Shown: positions 1 through 11,285, counted from the stretch's first letter. The stretch is DNA of 53,275 nucleotides from Cochliopodium minus (GCA_024220525.1 JAMYWO010000066.1:1-53275); one strand, 5' to 3'. Notes: generated by a model not told the origin, from the sequence alone. Program-made: numbers and translations.

Positions 1-1143
1 ATATCACATGTCCCATTTGAAACAATACAAGCATTAAAAGGACAAGTTTTTGGAACATCTTGACATGCTTGAGATGTGCTATTACAAAATGAAGATTCTG
101 CACACAAATTGCTTGATGTACAAGTTCTTGGATCTGTGATACATGTTCCTGTGCTGTTGTCACAACGTGAATTAACTTTTTTTAAAATTTTTAAAAAATG
201 GAAATAAGTTTTTACATAATAAAAAATAAGAAAAGAAAGAAAATGCTTTACTTTGACAAAAATTTGAAGAAGTACAAGTTCTTTGAGTGTTTACACATCC
301 TGTCAATGGATTACAAGTATCAGTTGTACATAAAAATCCATCATCACATGAAATTGGTGTGTTTACACATCCTGTTGTTGAATTACAAGAATCAATTGTA
401 CATTCATTTCCATCATCACAATTAAGAAGATTACATTGATCTCCACCATCACCTCCACACAATCCATTCAATGCAATTGAAATATAAGGACAGCAATTAT
501 CATTAATACTGCATGTTCCAACAGTGACTGAAGGTGGAATCAAATAGATTCTGTCTTGATTTGAAATAAAGCCTCTATTATTTTCCACAACAAAATTATC
601 CGAACAATTTTTGACAATTTGCAAAGTTGAGCAAACATCTTTTCCAATTGAACAAGTTGGTCTTCTTGCATATGTATATCTTCTTGTTTTTTCGATAAAT
701 GGAAATTCAGATAACCAAGAAACGATAAATTGAGAACTTGGTGCAGGTGTTTCATCTTCTTCGACCACAAAAATTTCATGAAATCTAAAAAGTGATCTTC
801 CTCTAAAAGTATTTGTGCAAAAAACATGAGCATGATAATCATTTATATCTTGTGTTGGATCAATTGTTGAAATTGGAAGACAAGTTGGACTTGTTACTCT
901 GCTTATTTGAATTGAATCCAAAGTACGTGCAAGATATGCTTCACAAGGTGCTTTAAATGTTGATTATTTTTCATTTAAATCTTGATCAAAATAAAAAGAT
1001 TTGTTTGATTTACCATTTACTTCAACTTCAAAAATTACTGGTTCTGTTATAATTCCTCTTTTTTCAATATGTTTTATTGTTATTTTGCATAAAGAAATCG
1101 AAACAAAAATTGCTAACAACAAAATGATTTGTGAGATTTTCAT
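1..1143 (-). CDS. Secreted Cys-rich CTDC-repeat protein, 5' part (runs off the left edge)
   Basis: Read as exons 1143-1014, 950-252 and 175-1. The ATG lies right behind a long A-tract. The first 20 residues (MKISQIILLLAIFVSISLCK) form a clear signal peptide. A middle domain of about 200 residues with scattered Cys is followed by tandem repeats of about 24 residues with the pattern CxDGxxCTxDxCxxxxGCxxT, the repeat known from dictyostelid extracellular matrix and prestalk proteins. An in-frame TAA at 964-966 is removed if 951-1013 is an intron (GTAAAT...TTTAAAG), and the phase then closes as Asn-Ala-Pro. A second intron interrupts the repeats at 176-251. The protein is probably secreted or part of a matrix or wall; no enzyme motif is visible. 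The C-terminus is missing here. A close relative of the C-terminal part lies at 46103-46719, and the stretch at 1-114 is nearly the same as part of it. Confidence 0.75.
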
Positions 1144-1259
1144 TTTTTTTTTTTTTTTTCTTTTTCCTTTAAAAATTAATGACACTTTTTTTTTAATGCT
1201 GTCATTTTAGAAAAATTATTATTCCGATTGAAAATAAAAGATAGAAATCAAATAATTTT

Positions 1260-1395
1260 TTATTGTTTATCAAATAATGTAGTTTCCAAAGTTTTTCTTC
1301 TACAATTTGGTCCTCCAAGAAAAGTGCTGTTACAATATAAAGCATTTCTTGCAGTGATAACATCAGCTGCGAGTGCAGCAGTTGTACTTGGATCA
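1260..1395 (-). pseudogene. Fragment: C-terminal tail of a CTDC-repeat gene
   Basis: Antisense reading gives a 45-residue tail (DPSTTAALAADV..., then CRRKTLETT, LFDKQ, stop at 1260-1262). It matches the tail coded at 46240-46358 almost base for base, but ends sooner: the copy at 46103 continues for about 35 Lys-rich residues after CRRKTLET. The fragment begins exactly at the single N at 1396, where it abuts RCC1 coding sequence in a different frame. It is therefore best read as the end of a contig from a repeated gene family, not as a gene fusion. Confidence 0.7.
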
Positions 1396-1396
1396 G
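1396..1396. other. Single-N contig join
   Basis: An isolated N separates CTDC-tail sequence (left) from RCC1-repeat sequence (right). The reading frames do not match across it. Two more isolated Ns, at 46720 and 51301, also fall inside or beside members of these families. Confidence 0.75.
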
Positions 1397-1674
1397 NCCA
1401 CAAGAAATTAATTTGATTGTTGAATCATTCATCACCAATACTGCTTCAAATTGATTTTCATAATTTCCTATTCCCAATTCTCCATATTCATTGTTTCCAA
1501 AGGCAAATAAATCTCCATTTTTATAGAAGATCAAAGAAAAGCAGCTTCCCAAACAAATTGATTTGATATTTTTATCCTTTTTCAAAAAAATTGGTTTATC
1601 TATTTCTTCTATATCTTTTCCAATTCCCAATTGCCCACAGCTATTATCTCCCATTCCAAATAAATCTCCATTAT
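1397..1674 (-). CDS. RCC1-repeat protein, partial exon
   Basis: The exon reads two RCC1-type repeats (GDLFGMGDNSCGQLGIG, then GDLFAFGNNEYGELGIG), each followed by the usual strand ending in IKSICLG or IKLISC. An acceptor TAG at 1675-1677 marks its 5' end. The 3' end is lost at the N at 1396. RCC1 repeats fold into a beta-propeller that serves for guanine-nucleotide exchange or protein binding; the role here is unknown. The other RCC1 gene fragment in the window (50503-51300, also cut by an N) could belong to the same or a sister gene. Confidence 0.7.
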
Positions 1675-1989
1675 CTATTTTAATTTATTTGAGGAAAGGA
1701 TAAAGAGAACGATTTCAGAATTAAAAATTAATTTTACGACAATAAAACAAAAGATGGTTTGAATGATATCCACTGCTAATTCTTTCCATTTTATTTTTTA
1801 TGTATTTATTTTGTAATTTCACCCACTTTTTTTTTTTTGAATTTTATTAACTTAAATCGACACATTAATTTGTAATTATCAATTGAGTTGTTATGTTTTC
1901 AGCCAATATCATTGTTCTTTGTTTTAAATGTTGACAAAAAGAATAATTTTCCAGAAACACACTTACAATTTAATTTGATGAAAAAGAAG

Positions 1990-2330
1990 ACCTAGTTCTT
2001 CACCTGGGTTTCTAATTTCTGAATTTTGTACTTCTTATTAAATAAGAAGCTTGATGTTTTCATTATCTTTTGGAGTAAATGATAGTTTTTTGATGATTTT
2101 CTTCATTTTTCCTCCATAATTGTGAATAACAAATAAAGATTCTTGGTTTTTGTAGAAATTTCCAACTTTTTTAATGACTCCTAACTTTTTTCTCTATCTC
2201 CTTTTTGTAATTTCTTGTTTTCAATCCAAATATTTTGAAAAATGGAAATTTCCTTTGATTGACAAAAGAAGTATTTGGTTCTCCATCTTTTTTTCACTTG
2301 TTTAATTTAAATTAAAGAATAAAAAGAAAA
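1990..2330 (-). pseudogene. Possible RCC1-family remnant
   Basis: The antisense strand shows two short coding-like stretches in different frames. About 2296-2185 reads a piece containing FPFFKIFGLKTR and EIEKKVR, resembling the first blade of RCC1-family proteins. About 2165-2037 reads SLFVIHNYGGK, KKLSF and TPKDNENIK, resembling the next strand, then a stop. They could be divergent exons of the gene whose later exon is at 1397-1674, or a decayed copy. I could not find splice sites that join them cleanly. Confidence 0.3.
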
Positions 2331-2551
2331 TTAATATTGAAAATACCTCTATATTCCTCAATTACAAAATAACAAACATTTGGAATTGATATATGTTATT
2401 TTGTTGAATAGTATCTTTAAGCATCTTTAATTTTTTATGATAAAAGCATCACTCCTATTCATAAATATCCTTCAATCAAAAAAAATTATAAATCAAATTA
2501 AAATAAATAAAAAAAAAAATCAAATTAATCTCTATTTTTCAATAAAATTAA
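2331..2551. other. Intergenic, AT-rich
   Basis: I see no gene here. The stretch holds A/T runs only, between the RCC1-like remnant and the presumed first exon of the tropomodulin-like gene. Confidence 0.5.
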
Positions 2552-3635
2552 ATGTAAAATTCCTTCCCTTTCACTGTTTATACCCCTATTACCCTATAAT
2601 AAAAAAAAATCAATTTTATCAATTTTGATCTATGAAATAGATGAAATATAAAAAAATATAATTTCCCTCTATTCAAAAATTAAATCTATTTAAATTTACA
2701 TTCAATATTATATTTTTTTTATTGGTTTATTTCAAGATTTTATTTATTGATTTTTAATAGGTCTAAAGGATTTGTATCTCCATTGAAGCTTGTCCAACAA
2801 GTAGAAAGTAATGATCCATCATTGACCGAATTAGATCTCTCTGGAAACTCTTCTTACCAAATGAAATCAGCAGAATACACCAAAAGAATTGGAGAAGCAC
2901 TCAAAACTAACACACACATCAAAAGAGTAACTCTCAAAAATGTAGGTATTGATGATGTCTCTGTAATTCCTATTGCTGAAGCAATCAAAGTAAATAAAAT
3001 TGTAGAATTTATTGATTTGGAAAAAAATAAAATTGGATCTGCTGGTGCTGAAGCTATTGCTCAAGCATTGAAAGAAAATACTACCCTCACTGAAATTGTA
3101 CTTCTCGGACAAAATAAAGAATTTGGAGGTAAAAACAAAATCAAAATGGACAACAAAAAAAATAATCAAAAAAAATTTAATATTTATTATTCATATTCGC
3201 TGTATTGATATTTGTGAAATTAATTTTTATTTTTATCTTTTAGAACAATGCCTTTCTTCATTCATTGATATGTTTCAATACAATGTTCATCTTTTGAAGA
3301 TCACATGGAGACTTAATTCTCGTCAAAGTTTCCCTATCAACAAATGTATCGTCAGAAATAATGAAATCCAAAAAAGACTCAAAAATGGAACCAATTATGA
3401 TGAACTCCTCCCTAAATTCGTTGTAGGTCTCTCCAGATCTGAACCTGTTCCTGAACATACTGAACCAAAAGGAGGATCTGATCAATCCACCACCAAAGAA
3501 CCACCAACCAAAAATGAAGAGACTCAACAAGAAGAACCACAACAAGAAGAGCCCCAACAAGAAGAACCACAACAAGAAGAGAATAATGAAGAGCCTGTAG
3601 GTGAAGATAACCAAGAAATTGAAGAGGATAACTAA
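2552..3635 (+). CDS. Tropomodulin-like leucine-rich-repeat protein
   Basis: Exons 2761-3128 and 3244-3635 join as ...EFGEQCLSS... The protein has leucine-rich-repeat strands of the tropomodulin/leiomodin type (LTELDLSGN, IKRVTLKNVGI, VEFIDLEKNKIG, LTEIVLLG), then a capping segment (LLKITWRLNSR, RNNEIQKRLKNG) typical of tropomodulin C-termini. It ends in an acidic Gln/Glu/Pro tail with four copies of QQEEP. Tropomodulins cap actin filament pointed ends; this one may bind actin or serve as a scaffold. The exon at 2761 needs two upstream bases. An AT at 2552-2553, followed by the donor GTAAAA, supplies them and would rebuild ATG-TCT-AAA, a start codon split by a 207-nt intron; that 5' end is inference. 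The body of the gene is secure. Confidence 0.75.
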
Positions 3636-3878
3636 AAAGCTTTTTTTTTTTTCACATAAAAAAAATTATTTTCAATCCATTTCATTTTATTGGAAAAAAA
3701 TCACATTGTTAGAGTAAAATTAAAAAAAATACAAAAAAACCCAAGTTTTTTCCAAAGATTTTTGAATCTTTTTGCAACATCTTTCAAAACAAATTATTTA
3801 CTTCTTCTTTTCATTGTTTTTTGATAGTTGCATACATTCGCAGAACAAAAAAAAAAAAATTAAAATTGTTTTTTTATA

Positions 3879-6122
3879 ATGGCAAACACCAATCAAGATC
3901 ATGATCTTTTGATTGGAGAAGAGGATAACTGGAAGATTTATGAGACCAAGACTTTGCAGGGATTCGATTGGAAATCTCCTGTATTCACTTTCTTAAATGT
4001 TATTGGGGGATCCCTTCAAGCAATTGTATTGACATTATGGTAAGTTATCAATCAAATAAAAACACCAATGATTATTTAAATAAAATCATCAAAACAAAAC
4101 ACAGGATATCGACATTCATAGGTAAAATATAAAAAAGAAAAAGAATTTTCACATGTGAGATAAAAAATTCCAAAGAAAATTAAAATCAAAAAAATTGAGA
4201 AAAAGAAAAGATTAATTTCAAAAAAAATTAATTAAATAATAAATTAAATCACAAATATTTTACTTTTTTTTCCTTGAAACTTTACTAACTGCTTTTCTTA
4301 CCTTCATTATAGTTGGAGGAGGGCCTTATTTCATCTTATTATTCAGCTCATTAGTATTCTTTGTGGGGTTTTTAATCTTGGCGATAGCATGGAAGGTAAT
4401 GTACAGAGATGTTTTGGTACCTTCTTTGAAACAGTACTTCTTACAGTTTTTTTTGATTGGATTTTTTGATGCTTTGAACGGTGTTTTGATTGTTTATGCT
4501 AGTGATCCTACCAGGACTCCTCCCGTTCTCCAAGCCATCTTGCCCAACACTTCTATCTTATGTAATAAAAAAATTTTTTTAAAAGATAAATTAAAAAATG
4601 ACATAATAATCAATAAAAATAAGTAACAATAAACAAAGAAATAAATAAATAAAAAAACTTTTATTTTTAGGAAAAAATTAATAAATTTTTTTTTGAATTA
4701 TTAGTTTTAAAAATATTTTAAAAAAATTCAAAAAAAAAATTCAAAAAAAAAAATACAAAAAAAATAAAAATTGTAATCGAATTTCGAAATTTTTTGTTAA
4801 AATAGGGGGAATTCTTACGACAAAGTTGATTGTTGGAAAGAAAAACAATCCGTTACAGTTTTGCCAAGCATGGCCTATGATTTCTTTGTTTGTTGTCTTG
4901 GCAGGTATTTTTCTCAGCTTGTTGCCCACCATCATCGGTACCATCAAGGGTACCATCCCTTTTTTCCATGGAGAAGGTGGTTTGGTTTGGAGTTTCATGT
5001 TCGCATTGGGTGTTGTTCCTGGTGCTTTGTGTAAAAAAAAAATATTTTTTTTCAAAATTTTTTATTTATCAAACATTTTTTAAATTTTTTTTTTTATTTT
5101 GTTCCATTTGTTTTTTTTTTTTTAAATTAATTTTCTTTTTTAATAGTAAATGTGATCCAAGAAAAATTTTTGAAGATGAGAAAAAGAGAATTTGCAAAAG
5201 AAGAACAGAGATCAAGATGTAAAAAAAAAAAAAAAATTTTAAAATTTAATAATAAATTATTTTAATTATTTAATAAAATTAATTTAATATAAAAACAAAT
5301 TGATTTTTAATTTTTTTTGAAAAATGATAATATGTGTAGCTTTTGACATGATAATGTTGTTGATGTACAGCTGTTTGTTCCAATTTTTGACTCTTATTTT
5401 GTTCTTTTGGGTGGATGTAAGAAAATAAAAGATTTAAAAAAAATTGTTTTAACCATCATTTAAAAAAAATTAAATTTCAAAAAAAAACGTCATAAAAATA
5501 AAAATAAAATATATTAAAATAAAAATAGTTCAATAAAATTGTTAATATAAAAAAAACTGTGATTTATTATAATTATTATATAAGATTATTCCGGGGTATG
5601 GATATTCGAAGAACATCGACCAGTTTTTTGAGAATCAATTACTCTCAATAAAATGTTTTTTCAACGTGTACAATGGGTGTTCACAATGTGGATGGCATGG
5701 ATTTTTGTTCATTTTCGGTTATTTCATTTCTTATTTCAGTGGTGCTGCTCTTAACGAGACTTCTGCCAATTATGGTAATTTTTTAATAAAATTATTTTAA
5801 AAAAAAAAAAAATTTTTAAATGAATAAATTTTTCAAAAAAAATTAGGTTTGATTGCTGGTGTAAAAAAAATAAAAAATATTTTATCATTTTTTAATTTTT
5901 AATATATTTTTATTAAATTTAAATTTGTAGGTAATCACAACACCTTTTTGTGCGTTCTTTTGGGTGATCTTCAAAAACCTCAATCCCCAATCTTCTAAGA
6001 CTCCTTTGTGGAGTGTTTTACCTTCTTTGGTTTTGTTGGTAGTGGGAAGCGTGTTTTGGAGATTATGGGAAAATCACGAAAAAAGAAAAAACTTGAATAA
6101 AAAGACAAACAATGTCAATTAA
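3879..6122 (+). CDS. CRT-family (chloroquine-resistance-transporter-like) membrane carrier
   Basis: Nine exons close in phase: 3879-4039, 4105-4121, 4313-4561, 4806-5030, 5147-5218, 5340-5416, 5585-5774, 5847-5860, 5931-6122; 398 residues. Around ten hydrophobic helices are seen, with family landmarks: the repeat-end segment LQAILPNTSILWGILTTKL, the loop NVIQEKF after the fifth helix, and IPGYGYSKNIDQFFEN followed by a Cys-rich loop (CSQCGW). CRT proteins belong to the drug/metabolite transporter superfamily and move amino acids, peptides or drugs across vacuolar or digestive membranes. The N-terminus has an acidic dileucine-like segment (DLLIGEED) suited to endolysosomal sorting. Two exons are only 17 and 14 nt long. 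Assignment to the family is strong; the substrate is unknown. Confidence 0.85.
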
Positions 6123-6430
6123 AAATTTTCTTTTAAAATATTTTAATACTTTTATTTGTTATTTTTTTTTTCTAAATTTCTTAAATGTCAATATTTTTTT
6201 TCTTTCTTTTTTGTTCGAACTTTTTTAATTTTTGATATGTTTCGGTAAATCAAAAATCAAATAAATCTTTTTTCAAATATACAACAATACTCCTTTTACA
6301 AGCAAGGCTTTGCTTTTGAAAATAATTTTTTATAAACATAATTAATAAATTTTTTCTGATTATTTTCTTTGAAAATCTATATTTTTTAATTTTTTTAATT
6401 AATAAATTGAAAAAAATAAATAAAAAAAAA
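6123..6430. other. Intergenic, AT-rich
   Basis: Between two co-directional genes. I see only T-rich 3' sequence, a short stretch with somewhat more G+C at 6290-6320, and the A-tract in front of the next ATG. No gene or RNA is recognised. Confidence 0.5.
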
Positions 6431-7463
6431 ATGAAACAAAAAAAGTTGGAAAGCTATTTCCAAATCAAACAAAAAAAATCTAAAACAAAGAGCTTTTTTA
6501 TTTATGATAGAATAAACAACAAGGCGTTCTATGATTATGAAATTGTGGAAACAGATAAATTTGTTATTCAAAATAATGGGTTCAAATTATATATAAGAGA
6601 CAATGAAACAATATATAAAAAGATCCAACCAATAAATGAAAAAAAGGTGGTTTCTGTATTAAAATCTAATCTTCAAAAAGCAGTCAGAAGAAAGAAAACA
6701 GATATAGCTTTGAATACAACGAGATTATTGTTAAGATTGGATTCAACTGCTTTAATAAGGAGATTGCCCATCATAATGATTGAAGATACCAGTTTATTCG
6801 ATTCGATCAACATCTTGGTATGGTTGGTTGTATCCTACAAAGATCATGTGGTGGATGAAAAGGATGAGATGATCATTTTGAATATCGTCAAAAACCTCTG
6901 CGAATGCGATTCCTATTTCCCATTCTATGATTTGCCTCAACCAAATGTAGAAGTGGATATAAAATATTGTGAAGATATAGAGCAATTAAATTCATTATAT
7001 CTCAGAAGATTGTAAAAATTTTTATAACGGTTTTATTTTAATTTTTATTTTTATTTTATATTTTAAAAGATATGGCGGCATGAAAGGAGATATGACTTTG
7101 ATCGACCAATGCATTATATATCACAAAGAAAACACAAATTTGATTCTCCCAACCAAATTCGAAGAATTGGATCTCCAAAATTATAATAACAGGAACTTTA
7201 TTGAAATAATCATCCCAGAAAGCATTGATTTCCATCCATATCCAAGAATGCTTCAATCTATTCATGATTCATGCAAAAATGTATCAATAGAAGAGATAAA
7301 GGCTTTGATTTGGGAGGTCAGCTCTGCTCCTAACTCTAGAAAGACTTTTCTCCTCGAAAAATCTGTTGAGCTTTCTAAAACAACTCAATGGAACTTGATT
7401 TCAGAACACATTAACATTTTTAGGAAGGATTTGTTGAATAATTTAATGAAAATTAATTTTTGA
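6431..7463 (+). CDS. PIP-box protein with a clamp-loader-like helical segment (unrecognised family)
   Basis: Exons 6431-7011 and 7070-7463 give a 324-residue protein that starts right behind an A-tract. The N-terminus reads MKQKKLESYFQIKQ: Gln-x-x-Leu-x-x-Tyr-Phe is a textbook PCNA-interacting (PIP) box, here at residues 3-10. Around residues 80-125 a helical segment (LQKAVRRKKTDIALNTTRLL, then LIRRLPIIMIEDTSLFD) recalls the C-terminal helices of MgsA/WRNIP1-type clamp-loader ATPases (ALxKAxRxxDxxAALxxLxxLL...RRLxxIAxED). No P-loop or nuclease motif is visible, so this is not an ATPase. I infer a PCNA-bound accessory factor in replication or repair. It lies 250 nt upstream of a PrimPol gene on the same strand. 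The family itself I do not recognise. Confidence 0.75.
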
Positions 7464-7715
7464 AAAATTAAATAATTCAATTATATTTAATTGAGTAATT
7501 CATTTGAACTTTTGACAACTTGTTCTAAACTGCATTTTTAATCAAACATTTTTTTTACTTGATAATTTTAATTGTTAGTGATGAAAATAAGAACCATTTG
7601 TATTTCTCTATTTTAAAATGTTGTTAGAGTAATAACAGCAGTTCTTGTAAATTTCCCATAAATCGTTTAAAACAACATTTCTTTAATTTAATTTTAATTA
7701 AATAAAAAAAAAAAA

Positions 7716-9652
7716 ATGAAAAAAGAAATTAATGAGAAAGAATTGGTAAAAAATTCATACATAGATAAAGCAAGAAAAGATTTGAAATTCACCAAATTGA
7801 ACAAATATCTCTTCGCAAGTGACCTCAAGAAGAAAAAGGGAGCAAAGATGTGGATCACCTCAACCATAGAAGCAATATACGAGCATTTCACCAAATTAGA
7901 TAAGATGGACAGAAATCTCTATGCCATGATCAACGAAGAGAAACCCATTTATTGTTTTTTCGACTTGGAATTCCATAAAGAATTAAATGAGGGAGTGGAT
8001 ATTCATCAAAACACAATGCTTTTGTTGGATCTTCTGGCTGATGTATGGTTCACAGTATTTGAAGAAGAGAAAAGGGTTCCTAAATATTCAGATTTCTTGA
8101 TTTTCGATAGCAGCACCTCATCCAAGGCTTCCTTACATGTACATGGTAAAAAATAAACTTTAAATCCTTTAGAAATATTCCAAAAAAAATAAAAATCTTA
8201 AGAAATTTAAAATTGAATTTTATTTATAATAAATTAATTAATAAAATTAAAAAAACTGATAATCTAATTTTTGTATTTTAATAAGGACCTTTCTTTGCTT
8301 TGTTCGAGAATGTTTATCATCTTAAAGCATTTGTGACATACATTGAAGAAGAGGCACTAAAAAGATCTGTTCATGACAAGAGAATGGAAAACTTGTTCGT
8401 CAAAGTCTCCAACTCTGAAAAGAAAAAATTCTTTGTGGACATGGGAGTTTATAATCACAGCCAATGCTTTAGAATGTTCATGAATACTAAATCATACAGT
8501 GAAACTTACAATCCTCTAAAAATCTCCGAACATTGGTAAATAATAAAAAAATTAGAAAAAAAAAATGAAATATTTTAAAAATAAAATAAAAATTTTTTAA
8601 ATTTTTCTTCTTTTCTTTAATAAAAAAAGTAAATTTCCAGTAGATTTATTTAAAGAAGAAGAAAGAGAAAAAATTATTTTCTTTAAATCCATTCCTCATT
8701 ATATCTTCTTTCCTGACCTGGGTGAAATGGAAAGTTCAGAAGAAAAAGAAAAACAAATCAAAAACACTCTCAAAATAAAAAACAAAGAAGACCTCTCAAA
8801 AGCCACTCCTCAAAATGCTTTTAGGAGAGATTATTCCACCAAAAAGAGGAAAGTAGTCGATTTTTTTTTCCGTTTTCCTTCGCCTAATGAAAAAAATCTC
8901 GCCACTCACTCAAGCACCGGACAAACAAAGTTAGTTTTATAATAATTTTTAATTTTATTTTAAATAATTCATTTATTTTTTAAATTTTTAGTAAAGTTTG
9001 TTTTAGGAATATTGTCGGTGAGAATGTTCACAAGCTTTTTGATTTCATTTCTTCAAAAAACAAAGATATATTCAATGTTTGTGAGCTTATAGATTCTCCT
9101 GTTACCAGACTTACAATAAATTTGGTTGGTGCAAATTTTTTTGATGTTTCTACATCTAGCCAAGAGTGGTCCAAATCTTGCAATATGGAAAATTCTTTTT
9201 CGTTTATAATCCAAAATATTGTTTCAAAGTTTTTCAATGTTCTGAATGAAAACAATGAATGTTTTGTCTTCCAACATTTTGAACATAATCATTATTTTTT
9301 AATATGGCCAAACATTTTTCTTCCAACAACACAAGCAGTTGAAATAGTTAAGAAAATATCAGATCTTTGCCCTTCTCATTTGAAAGATAAAGTTTTACCC
9401 AAATGTTATGAGGATGGCTTCGTTTATTTAGTTGGAAGTGAAAATACTGAAAAAACAACAAAAATGATGAATGAAAAAGTGTTAGAGTCAACAAAGAGAA
9501 ATAACAAAGTGAAGAAAGTAAAGTGTCTTGGAAGGTTTGACTTTGAGGGGAAAAAAATAAATGAGTCGTTGGAGATATCCTTCATCCTAAAATCTTGTTC
9601 ACTCAGAAAAAGGGAAAATGAAAAATGGGAAACCACAGAAATAAAAAACTAA
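7716..9652 (+). CDS. primpol: Primase-polymerase PrimPol (archaeo-eukaryotic primase)
   Basis: Exons 7716-8145, 8286-8535, 8630-8929 and 8992-9652 give 546 residues, close to the usual length of about 560. The three catalytic motifs are present: DxE (FFDLEF, D83/E85), SxH (S139-L-H141) and the metal Asp in FVDMGVYNHSQCFRMF (about D195), which matches the PrimPol VDxGVYxxxxxFR block closely. PrimPol re-primes stalled forks and bypasses lesions. I do not see the usual C-terminal zinc knuckle. Instead, exon 4 carries a second stretch laid out like a primase core (NHYFLIWPNIFLPTTQAVEI, later GFVYLVGSE). The end is basic. The first half is a secure call; the nature of the second half is open. Confidence 0.85.
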
Positions 9653-9696
9653 AAAAACAAATTAAATCTTTTTAATTCATTTTCCTATATTTTCTT

Positions 9697-10855
9697 CTAT
9701 TTCCATTCAAAAACAGCAGAAATACATATATGATCACTAGGATAGTGTTCAGTGGGTAAAGGTTTCTCGAAGTCAGGAATTTCTAGTAATTGGACAGGAG
9801 TCAACTGGTTGCTGTAAAAAATGTAATCGATGCATCTAAATAAACAAATTATTTATTTTGTTTAATTAAAAAAAATTTTGGGTGGAGATTTTGTAAATTA
9901 ATAATAACCTTTTTGAAACATATTCTCTTTCTTTGTATGTTGAAATTGGCTCGACACCACTTTCATCAAAAAGAGAATAAGAACTCTTTAAAGGAGAGCC
10001 ATTGGAAACAAAAGAAGAAGCTCTGTTATAACATAAACCTGGAAAAATACAAAGTAAAAATGAAAATTTAAAATTTTAAAAAAAAGTAAGAGCTAAAAAC
10101 AATAGTTTTACTTTTTGGTTCATCGTTGAAATCACCACAAATAATGAGAGGAGAATTATGTTTGTTGTAATGTTTTAATTCATCTAACAAAATCTTAATT
10201 TGAGACTCCCTTATCTTCTCGTTTCCTGACTTGGCCTTCAAATGTAAAGCAGCCACGATTATTTCTTTGTTGTTTGCTTTGTACTTTAGTTTTGCGATGA
10301 TGCTATTTGATTTTCTCACTTTTTTCTTTTCGATCAATTCGAATAATTCTTTTCTAAAAAAAATTGTTGAGCCATCTCTTTCCTTCCTATTGTTTTTTTT
10401 TAAAAAAATTGATAAATAATAACATAAAATGCATCTTTCTTTCTTACTTTGAATCTCCTTTTTTTGGGAAATGTATTCCTTGAAAATTTTGGAAATGATT
10501 TTTCAAATCTTCGAATTTATCATTCTCTATTTTTTGAATTTGGATAGATAGATAATAAACGATTATAATAAATTCTCTTCAATTTTTTTTTTGACCTTCG
10601 ATGCACATTATATCTGCATTTACATTCTCCAATTCTTTTATTATCAATGGTTTTCTATGTTTCCATTCTATCCAACTTTTATTAATATTCTTGAATCCAC
10701 CATCTGAAAGCTGATCAGCTTATATATTTGGTGTAAATTTTAAATAATGAGTTAATATTTCTTAATACTTGATTACCTAACATATTAAATTGTGAAATCT
10801 TTATTGTATGATCATTTGTTTCTTTTTTCAGTATTTTGAATGTTCTTTCAATCAT
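9697..10855 (-). CDS. Endonuclease/exonuclease/phosphatase (EEP) family nuclease, CCR4/nocturnin/ANGEL-like
   Basis: Six exons close in phase: 10855-10777, 10718-10596, 10526-10448, 10386-10112, 10038-9909, 9835-9697; 274 residues. Diagnostic EEP motifs occur in order: QFNMLADQL (strand 1 with the metal Asn), ADIMCIEE (metal Glu), RDGSTIFFRKELFELI, VAALHLKA, IICGDFNDEP (catalytic Asp-Asn), IDYIFYS, and the terminal HYPSDHICISAVFEW (Asp-His pair). All residues expected for Mg-dependent phosphodiester or nucleotide phosphatase chemistry are present. The compact size, without leucine-rich repeats or a targeting peptide, fits ANGEL or nocturnin-type enzymes better than full CCR4. The substrate (poly(A), 2',3'-cyclic ends or NADPH) cannot be read from sequence. 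Confidence 0.85.
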
Positions 10856-11285
10856 TGATAATCTTTCAAGTAAAATACCCTCCTTGCAATTGAGATTGAG
10901 TATTTCAATAAGTCGATATTGAAATCAATCAAATTTTTTTTTTTTTTTTTTTTTTTAGCTTCCTACTTTTATATACTTTATAACAATTTTATTTATTTTT
11001 TATTTAATAAATTAAAAATTGAATAAATAAAAAATAAAAAAAAGAGTATATTCGCCTTCAAGTAATACTATTTCTCAATTTTTTCAATTTTATATAAATA
11101 TTCAAGAGTATATAAATTAAACATAAACTAAAATATCAATCCAAATACAAAATATAATCACCAAATAAGAAATATTTATAATAAATCAACCTCAATATCA
11201 AATATATATTTACCTTTTTTTTGAAAATATAACAAACAAGATGGATTTATAAGAACAAAATTTTAATATATCTTCTTAAAAAAAG
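10856..11285. other. Divergent intergenic region, promoter side of RPL23A
   Basis: This region sits between the EEP nuclease and RPL23A, which diverge. It holds a T-run of about 22 nt (10938-10959) and long A/T stretches. A three-codon upstream ORF (ATG GAT TTA TAA at 11241-11252) lies about 33 nt before the RPL23A start. No RNA gene is recognised. Confidence 0.5.

Noticed and set aside
961-969. In-frame TAA in the CTDC gene as a nonsense mutation
   Set aside because: A normal 63-nt intron (951-1013) removes it and the phase closes across conserved sequence.
1202-1654. A single 150-residue gene fusing RCC1 and CTDC parts
   Set aside because: The frames differ on each side of the N at 1396. 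The left half is a CTDC tail read in another frame.
6290-6320. Possible small RNA with higher G+C between 6123 and 6430
   Set aside because: Too short and without a recognisable box, stem or polymerase III signal.
6431-9652. An operon of replication genes
   Set aside because: Each gene has its own A-tract leader and T-rich 3' region; no sign of polycistronic transcription.
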